10,806 nt of DNA from Bacteroidota bacterium. Its GTDB lineage: Bacteria > Bacteroidota > Bacteroidia > Flavobacteriales > Flavobacteriaceae. How positions within the stretch are numbered: the stretch's first letter is position 1; the number at the start of each line of letters is the position of its first letter. The notes under the pieces were generated by a model that was not told the DNA's origin, made no database searches, and was given only the letters and a program-made list of their open reading frames with translations. The DNA is taken from contig JABHYI010000280.1 of NCBI GenBank assembly GCA_018656255.1, forward strand, positions 1 through 10,806, read 5' to 3'. The translations under genes were made by a program, and so were the position numbers. Shown here piece after piece: positions 1 through 7,188 of the stretch.

Positions 1-377
1 AGACTAGCAGAGATAGCGGTGCTACTGTGTCCTGTTCCAAAACAGTCATAAACGCTTTCTTCTATTTTTGGAAACCCGCTAATGCCGTCTAATGTTCTGT
101 TGGTATGAAAAACTTCTTTTCTTCCAGTGAGTATTTTATGGCCATAGGCTTGATGGCCAACATCCCATACCAATTTATCATCTGGTGTATTAAAACAGTA
201 GTGCAGCGCAATTGTTAGCTCAATAACTCCTAGTGAGGCTCCTAGGTGTCCTTCTTTTACAGCGACAACACCAATAATAAAATCTCTTAGCTCTTGGGCC
301 AATTGTGGTAATTGATCTTTAGAAAGTAATCTAAGATCTTTGGGAAATGATATGGTCTCTAATAGGTTTTGTGACAC
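1..377 (-). CDS. dxs: 1-deoxy-D-xylulose-5-phosphate synthase, N-terminal part (runs off the left edge)
   Basis: Thiamine-diphosphate enzyme that condenses pyruvate with glyceraldehyde 3-phosphate to make 1-deoxy-D-xylulose 5-phosphate, the first step of the MEP isoprenoid pathway, in the cytoplasm. I translated this partial frame by hand. It begins [19 protein letters not shown] and contains the diagnostic Dxs blocks [10 protein letters not shown] (about residues 42-51; H44 should match the family's substrate-site histidine), [25 protein letters not shown] and, near the window edge, [12 protein letters not shown]. About 125 codons are present, of roughly 600 expected. The start is GTG at 375-377. 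There is no in-frame ATG between it and the in-frame TAG at 390-392, and the resulting N-terminus fits flavobacterial Dxs as I recall it. It is divergent from tadA. A TAnnTTTG element lies only 4 nt upstream of the start. Identity is very secure; the exact start is slightly less so. Confidence 0.95.
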   Translation of the reverse strand, partial: MSQNLLETISFPKDLRLLSKDQLPQLAQELRDFIIGVVAVKEGHLGASLGVIELTIALHYCFNTPDDKLVWDVGHQAYGHKILTGRKEVFHTNRTLDGISGFPKIEESVYDCFGTGHSSTAISAS

Positions 378-381
378 AACA

Positions 382-389
382 CAAAGATA
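382..389 (-). promoter_or_regulatory. candidate -7 promoter element of dxs
   Basis: Read on the minus strand this is TATCTTTG, an exact match to the Bacteroidota -7 consensus TAnnTTTG. It sits only 4 nt before the GTG start of dxs, so transcription would begin at or very close to the start codon. I found no clear TTTG or TTG at the usual 17-23 nt further upstream, which weakens the call. Confidence 0.45.
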
Positions 390-433
390 CTAGAATTAAT
401 ACATCGTGCGTGGTTAGTTTTTGTAGTGCATGT

Positions 434-456
434 AAAATAATGTGTAGCATTATTTT
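434..456. repeat. 9-bp perfect inverted repeat between dxs and tadA
   Basis: Arms 434-442 (AAAATAATG) and 448-456 (CATTATTTT) are perfect complements around a 5-nt loop, TGTAG, followed by three more T on the plus strand. It lies in a divergent gap, so no gene upstream of it needs a terminator. It could be a regulatory palindrome or a hairpin in a tadA leader. The arms are AT-only apart from one G:C pair, so chance is also possible. Confidence 0.4.
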
Positions 457-507
457 TTTAGTGTATTAACTCAATAACCATTATTTTTAGGGCTAATAAA
501 ACCTATT

Positions 508-957
508 TTGATAACACCTCACGACGATATTTATTTTATGAAACGCGCCCTGCAAGAGGCGCAAGCCGCCTATGATAAATCAGAAATTCCTATTGGTGCT
601 GTTATTGTTGCAGATAATCAAATCATAGCAAGGGCACATAATCTTACCCAGACTCTTAATGATGTTACAGCACATGCAGAAATGCAAGCCATTACAGCGG
701 CAGCTAATTTTTTGGGCGGGAAGTATTTACATAAATGTACGCTATATGTAACCATAGAGCCCTGCCAAATGTGTGCAGGAGCTTTATTTTGGAGTCAAAT
801 ACCTACCATAGTATATGGCGCCCCTGATCCCCAAAGAGGATGTATTGCAATGAAAACTACTTTGCATCCTAAAACAAAGATAAGTGGTGGCGTTCTTGCC
901 AAAGAAGCTGCCAGCTTATTGCAGCAGTTTTTTATTGAGAAAAGAAACCTTAACTAA
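508..957 (+). CDS. tadA: tRNA-specific adenosine deaminase (TTG start)
   Basis: Zinc-dependent deaminase that converts adenosine-34 of tRNA-Arg(ACG) to inosine for wobble decoding of CGN arginine codons; cytoplasmic. The 149-residue product has the full cytidine/deoxycytidylate-deaminase signature: HAE at residues 56-58, with H56 as zinc ligand and E58 as proton shuttle, and PCQMC at 85-89, with zinc ligands C86 and C89. The length is normal for TadA. The segment ending in HPKTKISGGVLAKE and the C-terminal FFIEKRNLN match flavobacterial TadA as I recall it. The chosen start is TTG at 508-510, because the N-terminus MITPHDDIYFMKRAL supplies the beginning of the first helix (E. coli TadA has EYWMRHAL at the aligned place). 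The only nearby ATG, at 538-540, would cut into that helix. The in-frame stop upstream is at 475-477. It is divergent from dxs and convergent with csp. A general guanine or cytosine deaminase is a less likely alternative. Confidence 0.9.
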   Translation: MITPHDDIYFMKRALQEAQAAYDKSEIPIGAVIVADNQIIARAHNLTQTLNDVTAHAEMQAITAAANFLGGKYLHKCTLYVTIEPCQMCAGALFWSQIPTIVYGAPDPQRGCIAMKTTLHPKTKISGGVLAKEAASLLQQFFIEKRNLN

Positions 958-968
958 AATAGTAAAAC

Positions 969-1001
969 AAGAAAACCCGCTTTTAAAAAGCGGGTTTTCT
1001 T
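969..1001. terminator. bidirectional rho-independent terminator between tadA and csp
   Basis: The stretch is palindromic end to end. Arms 970-984 and 986-1000 are 15-bp perfect complements, and 969/1001 also pair. The core is GAAAACCCGC/GCGGGTTTTC around an AT-rich centre. A T-rich tail follows on the plus strand (1001-1003), and on the minus strand the stem is followed by TTGTTTTACT. It begins 11 nt after the tadA stop and ends 13 nt before the csp stop, so it can serve both convergent genes. Confidence 0.93.
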
Positions 1002-1014
1002 TTGCTTAAAAAAG

Positions 1015-1206
1015 TTATATAACTGTTACTTGCGCAGCTACAGTTCCTTTTCTTCCTTCTTCTTCAACATATGTTACTTTATCACCTTCGTTAAGAGATG
1101 GCCCGTTAACTCCTGTTACGTGTACAAAAATTTCTTGTCCAGTTTCATCATTTGTAATAAAACCAAACCCTTTAGATTCGTTAAAAAATTTTACTGTTCC
1201 TTCCAT
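1015..1206 (-). CDS. CspA-family cold shock protein
   Basis: Small single-stranded nucleic-acid-binding protein of 63 residues, one cold-shock domain (OB fold), expected to act as an RNA chaperone in the cytoplasm. The RNP1 motif KGFGFI is at residues 12-17 and RNP2 is present as IFVHVTGV (about 26-33; the usual form is VFVHFSAI, so the second aromatic is replaced by Val). The GDKV and EEEGRKG turns are also typical of the family. The length is slightly under the common 65-70 residues. The gene is single, bounded downstream by the bidirectional terminator and upstream by its own -7 element about 29 nt before the ATG. The leader is very AT-rich with no Shine-Dalgarno. Whether it responds to cold cannot be told from the sequence; flavobacteria usually carry several csp paralogues, so I give no symbol. 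Confidence 0.95.
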   Translation of the reverse strand: MEGTVKFFNESKGFGFITNDETGQEIFVHVTGVNGPSLNEGDKVTYVEEEGRKGTVAAQVTVI

Positions 1207-1235
1207 TTTCTAATTATAATACATTAATAATATAA

Positions 1236-1262
1236 CAAATGTATGGAAAAATAAATATCAAA
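1236..1262 (-). promoter_or_regulatory. candidate promoter of csp
   Basis: On the minus strand the -7 element TACATTTG (1236-1243) matches TAnnTTTG exactly. A TTTG (1259-1262) lies 15 nt upstream, a little closer than the 17-23 nt usually described for flavobacterial promoters. The implied leader is about 20-25 nt. Confidence 0.55.
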
Positions 1263-1290
1263 AGTAGTCTGTATACGGTTTTTTGATATT
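1254..1290. repeat. 10-bp inverted repeat at the end of the small membrane gene
   Basis: Arms 1254-1263 (AATATCAAAA) and 1281-1290 (TTTTGATATT) are perfect complements with a 17-nt loop. The right arm overlaps the stop codon of the small membrane gene (1289-1291), and the left arm overlaps the possible -33 element of csp. On the minus strand the second arm is followed by a T-rich stretch, so it may be a weak terminator for the aspS transcript. The low GC content makes that uncertain. Confidence 0.4.
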
Positions 1291-1534
1291 ATAACTTATT
1301 GTTATTGGTGTGTTTACGCATTTTCAAGATGTTTTCTTGATTGAGCATATACTGGGTTACATCCTTTCCTTTCCAGCGGTAATACACAAAAGTAGGCATC
1401 CATATAAAGAATAAGGTTGTAACACCCAAACCTATACATAGTTGTGATATAGCAAGATCTTCTTCACCAATATAAAAGCCATAGCTTGCCAAAATAACTG
1501 CAGCAATAAAGAATATGTATAAAAGTATACGCAT
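1289..1534 (-). CDS. small two-helix membrane protein, function unknown
   Basis: An 81-residue protein that I cannot name. Two hydrophobic segments are clear, about residues 3-23 and 27-52, separated by a short acidic turn (GEEDL). They are followed by a basic tail starting RWKGKD at 53-58 and ending in Asn/Lys-rich sequence. This predicts a hairpin in the inner membrane; by the positive-inside rule both ends face the cytoplasm. The MPTFVYYRWKGKD block after the second helix resembles small membrane proteins I recall from other flavobacteria, but I know no function for them. The ATG lies 6 nt after the aspS stop, so the two genes almost certainly share a transcript. No enzyme motif is visible. 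Confidence 0.8.
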   Translation of the reverse strand: MRILLYIFFIAAVILASYGFYIGEEDLAISQLCIGLGVTTLFFIWMPTFVYYRWKGKDVTQYMLNQENILKMRKHTNNNKL

Positions 1535-1540
1535 GTGTTT

Positions 1541-3295
1541 TTATTCTTGAATGTCTAGTTTTAGGTGTAGCTCTGTGAGTTGAGTACCATCTAGTGGGGC
1601 AGGGGCATCAATCATTACATCACGACCGCTATTGTTTTTTGGGAATGCTATAAAATCACGAATGGTTTCTTGTCCTCCAAGAATTGCAACTAGCCTATCT
1701 AGACCAAAAGCAATACCTCCATGAGGTGGTGCACCATACTCAAAGGCGTCCATTAAAAATCCAAACTGTGCTTTGGCTTCTTGCTCACTAAAGCCTAAAT
1801 GTTTTAACATAGTGGCTTGGGTTTGCTTGTCATGAATACGGATAGAACCTCCACCAATTTCATTTCCGTTTAATACTAAGTCATAGGCATTTGCCTTCAC
1901 CTCTCCAGGGCTTGTTTCTAGAAGCTCCATCTGTCCAGGTTTTGGAGATGTAAAAGGATGGTGCATGGCATGATAGTTTCCTGTTTCTTCATCTAGTTCT
2001 AACAGCGGGAAATCAACAACCCAAAGGGGTGCAAACTCATCTGGCTTTCTAAGGCCTAATCTTTCTGCCAGTTCCATACGCAGTGCACTTAATTGTGCAC
2101 GTACTTTATTGGTTTGACCAGAGAGCACACAAATTAAATCTCCAGGTTTTGCGCCAGTGGTTTCTGCCCATTTGGCAAGATCTTCTTGGTCATAAAACTT
2201 ATCTACAGAAGATTTAAAACTACCATCTTCATTACAACGGCAATATACCATGCCAAGAGCTCCTACTTGAGGACGTCTTACCCAGTCTATTAATTTGTCT
2301 ATTTCTTTTCGAGTATAGCTATTTGCTCCCGGTACGGCAATACCAACCACTAATTCTGCAGTGTTAAAGACGTTAAATTCTTTGTGTTTTGTAACTTGGT
2401 TTAACTCTCCAAACTCCATCGCAAAACGAATGTCTGGTTTGTCATTTCCATACAAGCGCATTGCATCATCATACTGCATTCTAGGAAACGCTCCAATACT
2501 TACCCCGTTAATTTCTTTTAATAAATGGCGAGTTAATCCTTCAAAGGTGTTAAGAATGTCTTCTTGTTCTACAAAAGCCATCTCACAGTCTATTTGTGTG
2601 AACTCTGGCTGTCTATCTGCACGCAAATCTTCATCTCTAAAGCATTTTACAATCTGGAAGTATTTGTCTAGCCCACCCACCATAAGCAATTGCTTGAATG
2701 TCTGGGGTGATTGAGGGAGTGCGTAAAATTGTCCTTGATTCATTCTACTTGGCACTACAAAATCACGAGCACCCTCTGGAGTAGATTTAATTAAATACGG
2801 TGTTTCTACATCTACAAATCCTTGTCCAGATAAGTAGTTGCGCACTGCCATAGATACTTTGTGCCTAAAGATAAGATTTTCACGCACTGGATTTCTTCTT
2901 ATATCCAAGTAGCGGTATTTCATGCGCAGGTCTTCTCCACCGTCTGTTGTGTCTTCAATAGTAAAAGGCGGTGTAAGTGAGGCGTTAAGGATTGTCACTT
3001 TTGAAACTAAAATTTCTATATCCCCCGTTGGGATATTAGGGTTTTTAGACTCACGTTCTATTACAGTTCCTGAGATTTGAATAACAAACTCACGTCCAAG
3101 ATTTTGAGCTTGCTGCATCATGTCTTTTTGTGTGCGCTGGGCATCAAAGATAAGTTGGGTTATACCATAGCGATCACGGAGATCTACCCAAACCATAAAT
3201 CCTTTGTTTCGAGTTTTTTGCACCCAACCTGCAAGGGTTACTTCTTGTCCTATGTGTTCGGCCCTTAGTTGACCATTGGTATGTGTTCTGTACAT
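1541..3295 (-). CDS. aspS: aspartate-tRNA ligase
   Basis: Class IIb aminoacyl-tRNA synthetase that charges tRNA-Asp with aspartate using ATP; cytoplasmic and essential. At 584 residues it has the usual bacterial length and order: an N-terminal OB-fold anticodon-binding domain (about 1-105, with [19 protein letters not shown]), the catalytic core, the bacterial-type GAD insertion domain (roughly 280-400), and the C-terminal part of the core. Motif 2 is [18 protein letters not shown] from residue 219, motif 3 is GLDRL at 531-535 (R534 the ATP-binding arginine), and HHPFTSP is present. The ATG at 3293-3295 gives the standard N-terminus [16 protein letters not shown]. It is followed 6 nt later by the small membrane gene. 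A TAnnTTTG element stands 38 nt upstream. I did not assess whether the enzyme also charges tRNA-Asn. Confidence 0.98.
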   Translation of the reverse strand: MYRTHTNGQLRAEHIGQEVTLAGWVQKTRNKGFMVWVDLRDRYGITQLIFDAQRTQKDMMQQAQNLGREFVIQISGTVIERESKNPNIPTGDIEILVSKVTILNASLTPPFTIEDTTDGGEDLRMKYRYLDIRRNPVRENLIFRHKVSMAVRNYLSGQGFVDVETPYLIKSTPEGARDFVVPSRMNQGQFYALPQSPQTFKQLLMVGGLDKYFQIVKCFRDEDLRADRQPEFTQIDCEMAFVEQEDILNTFEGLTRHLLKEINGVSIGAFPRMQYDDAMRLYGNDKPDIRFAMEFGELNQVTKHKEFNVFNTAELVVGIAVPGANSYTRKEIDKLIDWVRRPQVGALGMVYCRCNEDGSFKSSVDKFYDQEDLAKWAETTGAKPGDLICVLSGQTNKVRAQLSALRMELAERLGLRKPDEFAPLWVVDFPLLELDEETGNYHAMHHPFTSPKPGQMELLETSPGEVKANAYDLVLNGNEIGGGSIRIHDKQTQATMLKHLGFSEQEAKAQFGFLMDAFEYGAPPHGGIAFGLDRLVAILGGQETIRDFIAFPKNNSGRDVMIDAPAPLDGTQLTELHLKLDIQE

Positions 3296-3644
3296 GGGTA
3301 TGTGTGTGTTTTGTCTTCCTTAAAAGAAGTATGCAAATTTAATAAGTTCTATGATAACGACCTTCTTTTTAAGGGATTTATAGCAATGCTAAAAACAACA
3401 GAAAGAAATAATTAAAAATTAGAGTGTAAATTTCATGTTATTACAGCTTTTCACCACATTTAATTTTTTCCTTAGATTGGCAATAAAAGAAATTAAAACA
3501 GAGTATTATAACTTAAATACCTATATATTTATATGGTAATTTTAATAATATCGTACCGTAAGAATTTAGATTAACCAATAGAGGTATTGGGCACGTATGC
3601 CAAAATGATGTTTTTTGTTTTTTACACGTAGTTTATTATTATAC
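3296..3644. other. long AT-rich intergenic region between aspS and the efflux operon
   Basis: No convincing gene. It holds the aspS leader and -7 element at its left end. The rest is strongly AT-rich. Two small local hairpins lie at 3575-3590 (CCAATA, loop GAGG, TATTGG) and 3590-3601 (GGCA, loop CGTA, TGCC); they share base 3590, so they cannot both form completely. Poly-T tracts follow at 3611-3623. A 34-codon plus-strand frame (3435-3539) has no recognisable features. No exact plus-strand TAnnTTTG was found; the nearest is TATATTTA at 3524-3531. Confidence 0.6.
3334..3341 (-). promoter_or_regulatory. candidate -7 promoter element of aspS
   Basis: Minus-strand sequence TAAATTTG matches TAnnTTTG and lies 38 nt upstream of the aspS ATG, giving a leader of about 30 nt. 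No good TTG was found at the expected upstream spacing. Confidence 0.45.
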
Positions 3645-3674
3645 AAAGTCGCCTGTAGCACTACAGGCGACTTT
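3645..3674. terminator. strong hairpin terminator downstream of the RND operon
   Basis: Arms 3645-3658 (AAAGTCGCCTGTAG) and 3661-3674 (CTACAGGCGACTTT) are a 14-bp perfect stem with a 2-nt centre. It begins 13 nt after the RND stop codon in the minus-strand direction and should end the efflux operon. On the plus strand it runs into seven T (3672-3678), while on the minus strand only three T follow before GTATAATAA. The U-tract is therefore better for plus-strand transcription. Confidence 0.9.
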
Positions 3675-3687
3675 TTTTAATCCCTCT

Positions 3688-6600
3688 TTATTGCGCTTTT
3701 GTTTCTTTTCTTTGCGCTACAAATAAAGCAATTTTCATTTTTAGTCGAGTAGCAAAATAGAACAGGATTGGTACAATTATTAATGTCAAAAATGTGGCAA
3801 TGATTAAACCATATATAACAGTCCAGGCCAAAGGTCCCCAGAAAATTACATTATCCCCTCCCATATAAATATTAGCATCAAAATCACTAAATAAGGTAAA
3901 GAAATTTATGTTTAAGCCAATAGCCAGAGGGATTAGCCCTAAGACAGTAGTAATTGCTGTTAACAGTACAGGACGTAATCTTGCCTTACCTGCTTGTATG
4001 ATGCTATCTAGTAAATCTTCTTTTTCAAGGTATTGACTTGCACCTAGATCCAGCATATTTTTCTTTCTATCGATAAGCAGTTGGGTATAATCTAGCAGCA
4101 CAACACCATTATTAACAACAATACCAGCAAGGGATATAATACCCATCATAGTCATGATAATAACAAAAGGAGCTCCAGAAATTACAATACCCCCAAAGAC
4201 ACCAATAAAGCTCAGGAATATAGCAATCATGATAATAAATGGCTTAGAGACAGAATTAAATTGAAAAATTAATATCAGAAAAATTAAGCCCAAACCACTA
4301 AAAAAAGCACCCATTAAAAAGGCCTGTTCTTTATTTTGTTTTTCTAGTTGCCCTGTGTAATCAATTTTCACGCTATCTGGTATGCCTTCTATATTTAGCA
4401 TTTCATTTTTTACCTGCGCAACTGCGGCTCCGGCATCTGTATATCCTGGAGTTAATGCAGAATACAGTGTTACAATTCTTTTAGATTGTTTATGCTTTAT
4501 GGCACTAAACCCAGAGTTGTTTTTTTGAGATGCAACTGTAGAGACTGGTATTTCACGCAGTTTTCCGGTGGGTGTTCTAAAGGTTATCGATTGGTTAAAA
4601 AGCGCACTTGAGTTGTAGCGGCTTGCCTTGTTGAAACGAATATAAATATCATAATCTTCTCCATCTTCTTTGTACACGCCTGCCTTGGCCCCAAATAAAG
4701 AATTACGCAGTTGCTGGCCTATTTGCCCAGCATTGACCCCTAGCTCACCTGCTTTTTCTCTATCAATTAGAACCTGCATTGCTGGTTTGTCTTTATTGAC
4801 GTCTATTTTTAGCTCATCTATGGCAGCTATGTTTTTGGTGTTTAAAAAAGCACGCATTTTTTCGGCAGCTGTGATAAGCTCATTGTAATCACTTCCAGAG
4901 AGCTCTATGTTTACAGGTGCTCCTTGTGGAGGGCCATTAGAGTCTTTCTCTACAGAGATGATAATTCCAGGATAAATTCCCTTTAAATCTTCTTGTACTT
5001 TTTTGCGCAATACCTCACTGTCTTCTACACGGCGGTATTTGTACTCTCTCATAGAGGCTGTTATTTTGCCCTTATGAGGCATTTCTGCTGCAGAACCTCC
5101 ATCTGTTTGCGGATTCCCAGCACCTTCTCCAACTTGAGAAACAGCACTTTCTACCAAATAATTAAACCCTCCATCTGTGTACTGGTCACTATTTATAGTG
5201 TTGTATACACGCTTTTCAATTTCTTTTGTGATGGCATTTGTTTTTTCAATAGAGGTCCCTTGGGGATATTCTAGGTAGACAATAATTTGATTGGGTGTGT
5301 TGTCTGGAAAAAATTCAATTTTTGTTCTTTGGTTAGAAACCGAAATTCCAAATGCTGCAAAAGCTCCAAATAGCATTACAAAAGTAAACCCAATAATAAG
5401 ATAAGGTCTTGCACCTTTAAAGGCTGTTGTGAGATTTTTTTTGTACCAATTCTCTAACCTAGTAAGTACTTTGGTCTGAAATGTGTTGGCAAGTTTACGA
5501 AGTATTAAACGATACACCCACAACATGATGGCAGTGAATATCATTAGGCTTCCAAGACCGCTATAAGCGCCTCCAAATGCCATAATAAATGCTCCAATAC
5601 CTATCATAATTCCTGAAATAGCAATGATGTTTTTTAAAGGCATGTCTTTATCCTGGGTAGACATAAATTGAGACACAAGCACCGAATTAAAGAATATGGC
5701 AACAAATAAGGAAGATCCTAATACCACAGATAGCGTGATAGGGAAATAGATCATAAATTGCCCCATTAGCCCTGGCCATAGTCCTAGGGGTATAAATGCA
5801 GTGACAGTAGTTGCTGTAGATATAATAATTGGAAATGCAATTTCTCCAATACCTTTTTTGGCAGCATCTACGCGGCTAAGCCCTTCCTCGTCCATTAATC
5901 GGTATACGTTCTCTACCACTACAATACCATTATCAACCAACATTCCAAGACCCATTATTAGTCCAAATAGAATCATGGTGTTTAATGTGTATCCCATCCA
6001 ACCCAATATCATTAATGACATAAACATAGACATGGGTATTGCAAAACCAACAAACAGCGCATTTTTAAAACCAAGGAAAAACATCAACACCGTTACCACC
6101 AAGATGATTCCGAAAATGATGTTATTGACCAAATCGTCTACTTGCCCAATGGTTTTTGATGATTGATCATTGGTGATGTTTACCTGCAGGTTTGAAGGAA
6201 ATACATTGGCCTGAGTTTGGGCAACAATACGTTCTATTTTTTCTGCGGCAGCAACCATGTTTTTTCCAGATCTTTTCTTAACATCTAGCATCACCACTTG
6301 GTTGCCGTATTCTCTGGCAAAGGTAGTTCTGTCTTTCTCCTTAAAACTTACAGTGGCCACGTCTTTTAAATAAACGATGTCTCCATTTTCTGACTTTACA
6401 ACAAAATTTTCTAATTCTTTTGGGTTTTCTATTTCACCTAAAATCCTGATAGTTCTGCGCTGCCCACTTGTTTTAAAATTACCTGCAGACATTGTAGTGT
6501 TACCATTAGAGATAGCACCTTGAATATCTCTAAAGCTGACAGATGAGGCCATCATTTTATAGATATCTACAGCAACCTCTACTTCTTTTTCTTGAGCTCC

Positions 6601-7176
6601 ACGAATATCAACTTGTTTTATTTCTTCTAGATTTTCAATTTCATCTTGTAGGTATTCTGCAAATTCTTTTAATTTTTCTACTGGATAATTACCTGAAATA
6701 TTGATGTTAAGAATGGGCATTTCTTCACTCATACTGAGTTCAAAAATAGTAGGTTCTACTTTTGCACCATTAAAGGTAGGCCAATCCTCATTGGAAGTTT
6801 GGGTGTCTACCTCGTCTTTAACTTTTTGCTTTGCATTGTCTACAGAAATACCTTCATCAAACTCAACTACAACCATAGAGTAGTCTTCTTGAGAAGTGGA
6901 GGTTATTTCTACCACATTGCTTACTGTTTTTAACTTATCCTCAAGGGGGTCTGTGATAAGTTTTTCTATGTCCTCTGCGGTATTTCCGGGATATACAGAG
7001 CTAATGTAAATTTTTGTTTCTCTAATTTCTGGAAAGTTTTCGCGTGGCATGTTATTGTATGCACTTCCTCCTAAAAATAGCACCAATAACATTGCCATAT
7101 AAATGGTTGTTTTGTTATTAATGGCCCAAGATGAAAGTTTAAACTCTTTCTCGGTATTTTTTTTCTGCTTTGCCAT
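3688..7176 (-). CDS. RND-family efflux permease, inner membrane subunit
   Basis: Proton-driven inner-membrane pump of the AcrB/MexB/SwrC superfamily, expected to form a trimer and export substrates through the adaptor and TolC-like channel encoded just upstream. It has 1162 residues (AcrB: 1049). TM1 is about 24-40, followed by the RND opening block MPRENFPEI and a large periplasmic loop. The TM4 motif is GMLVDNGIVVVEN (D415, N416) and the TM10 motif is GIVVNNGVVLLDY (N1022, N1023). TM11 keeps RLRPVLLT (R1066, T1073). Compared with AcrB, D407, R971 and T978 are kept, but D408 and K940 are both Asn. Two extra hydrophobic segments, about 516-535 and 539-559, lie between TM6 and TM7 (about 592-613), and the TM11-TM12 loop is also longer. 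The ATG is 12 nt after the adaptor stop. No heavy-metal Met cluster is evident, so the substrate is unknown (drugs, bile-like or lipid compounds are possible). Confidence 0.96.
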   Translation of the reverse strand: MAKQKKNTEKEFKLSSWAINNKTTIYMAMLLVLFLGGSAYNNMPRENFPEIRETKIYISSVYPGNTAEDIEKLITDPLEDKLKTVSNVVEITSTSQEDYSMVVVEFDEGISVDNAKQKVKDEVDTQTSNEDWPTFNGAKVEPTIFELSMSEEMPILNINISGNYPVEKLKEFAEYLQDEIENLEEIKQVDIRGAQEKEVEVAVDIYKMMASSVSFRDIQGAISNGNTTMSAGNFKTSGQRRTIRILGEIENPKELENFVVKSENGDIVYLKDVATVSFKEKDRTTFAREYGNQVVMLDVKKRSGKNMVAAAEKIERIVAQTQANVFPSNLQVNITNDQSSKTIGQVDDLVNNIIFGIILVVTVLMFFLGFKNALFVGFAIPMSMFMSLMILGWMGYTLNTMILFGLIMGLGMLVDNGIVVVENVYRLMDEEGLSRVDAAKKGIGEIAFPIIISTATTVTAFIPLGLWPGLMGQFMIYFPITLSVVLGSSLFVAIFFNSVLVSQFMSTQDKDMPLKNIIAISGIMIGIGAFIMAFGGAYSGLGSLMIFTAIMLWVYRLILRKLANTFQTKVLTRLENWYKKNLTTAFKGARPYLIIGFTFVMLFGAFAAFGISVSNQRTKIEFFPDNTPNQIIVYLEYPQGTSIEKTNAITKEIEKRVYNTINSDQYTDGGFNYLVESAVSQVGEGAGNPQTDGGSAAEMPHKGKITASMREYKYRRVEDSEVLRKKVQEDLKGIYPGIIISVEKDSNGPPQGAPVNIELSGSDYNELITAAEKMRAFLNTKNIAAIDELKIDVNKDKPAMQVLIDREKAGELGVNAGQIGQQLRNSLFGAKAGVYKEDGEDYDIYIRFNKASRYNSSALFNQSITFRTPTGKLREIPVSTVASQKNNSGFSAIKHKQSKRIVTLYSALTPGYTDAGAAVAQVKNEMLNIEGIPDSVKIDYTGQLEKQNKEQAFLMGAFFSGLGLIFLILIFQFNSVSKPFIIMIAIFLSFIGVFGGIVISGAPFVIIMTMMGIISLAGIVVNNGVVLLDYTQLLIDRKKNMLDLGASQYLEKEDLLDSIIQAGKARLRPVLLTAITTVLGLIPLAIGLNINFFTLFSDFDANIYMGGDNVIFWGPLAWTVIYGLIIATFLTLIIVPILFYFATRLKMKIALFVAQRKETKAQ

Positions 7177-7188
7177 AGTTATTAAAAA

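Noticed and set aside
1030..1227. 65-codon plus-strand frame opposite csp
   Set aside because: It is the antisense shadow of a clear cold-shock gene; its Phe/Ser-rich composition comes from the complementary codons. The other plus-strand frames lying within aspS, the pump and the adaptor were rejected for the same reason.
3435..3539. 34-codon plus-strand open frame starting ATG in the aspS-RND gap
   Set aside because: It is short and AT-rich, with no recognisable motif, no TAnnTTTG element before it and no homologue I can recall. Chance open frames of this size are expected in such DNA.
3575..3601. Possible riboswitch or tRNA-like element from the two small hairpins
   Set aside because: The stems are only 6 and 4 bp, no acceptor or D/T-arm pattern is present, and no known riboswitch core is recognisable. 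It is kept only as part of the small-RNA question.
3688..7176. Heavy-metal (CusA-type) efflux pump
   Set aside because: No methionine-pair relay or metal-binding cluster is evident, and the adaptor lacks His/Met-rich ends. The TetR regulator and the TM motifs point to a hydrophobic/amphiphilic efflux type.
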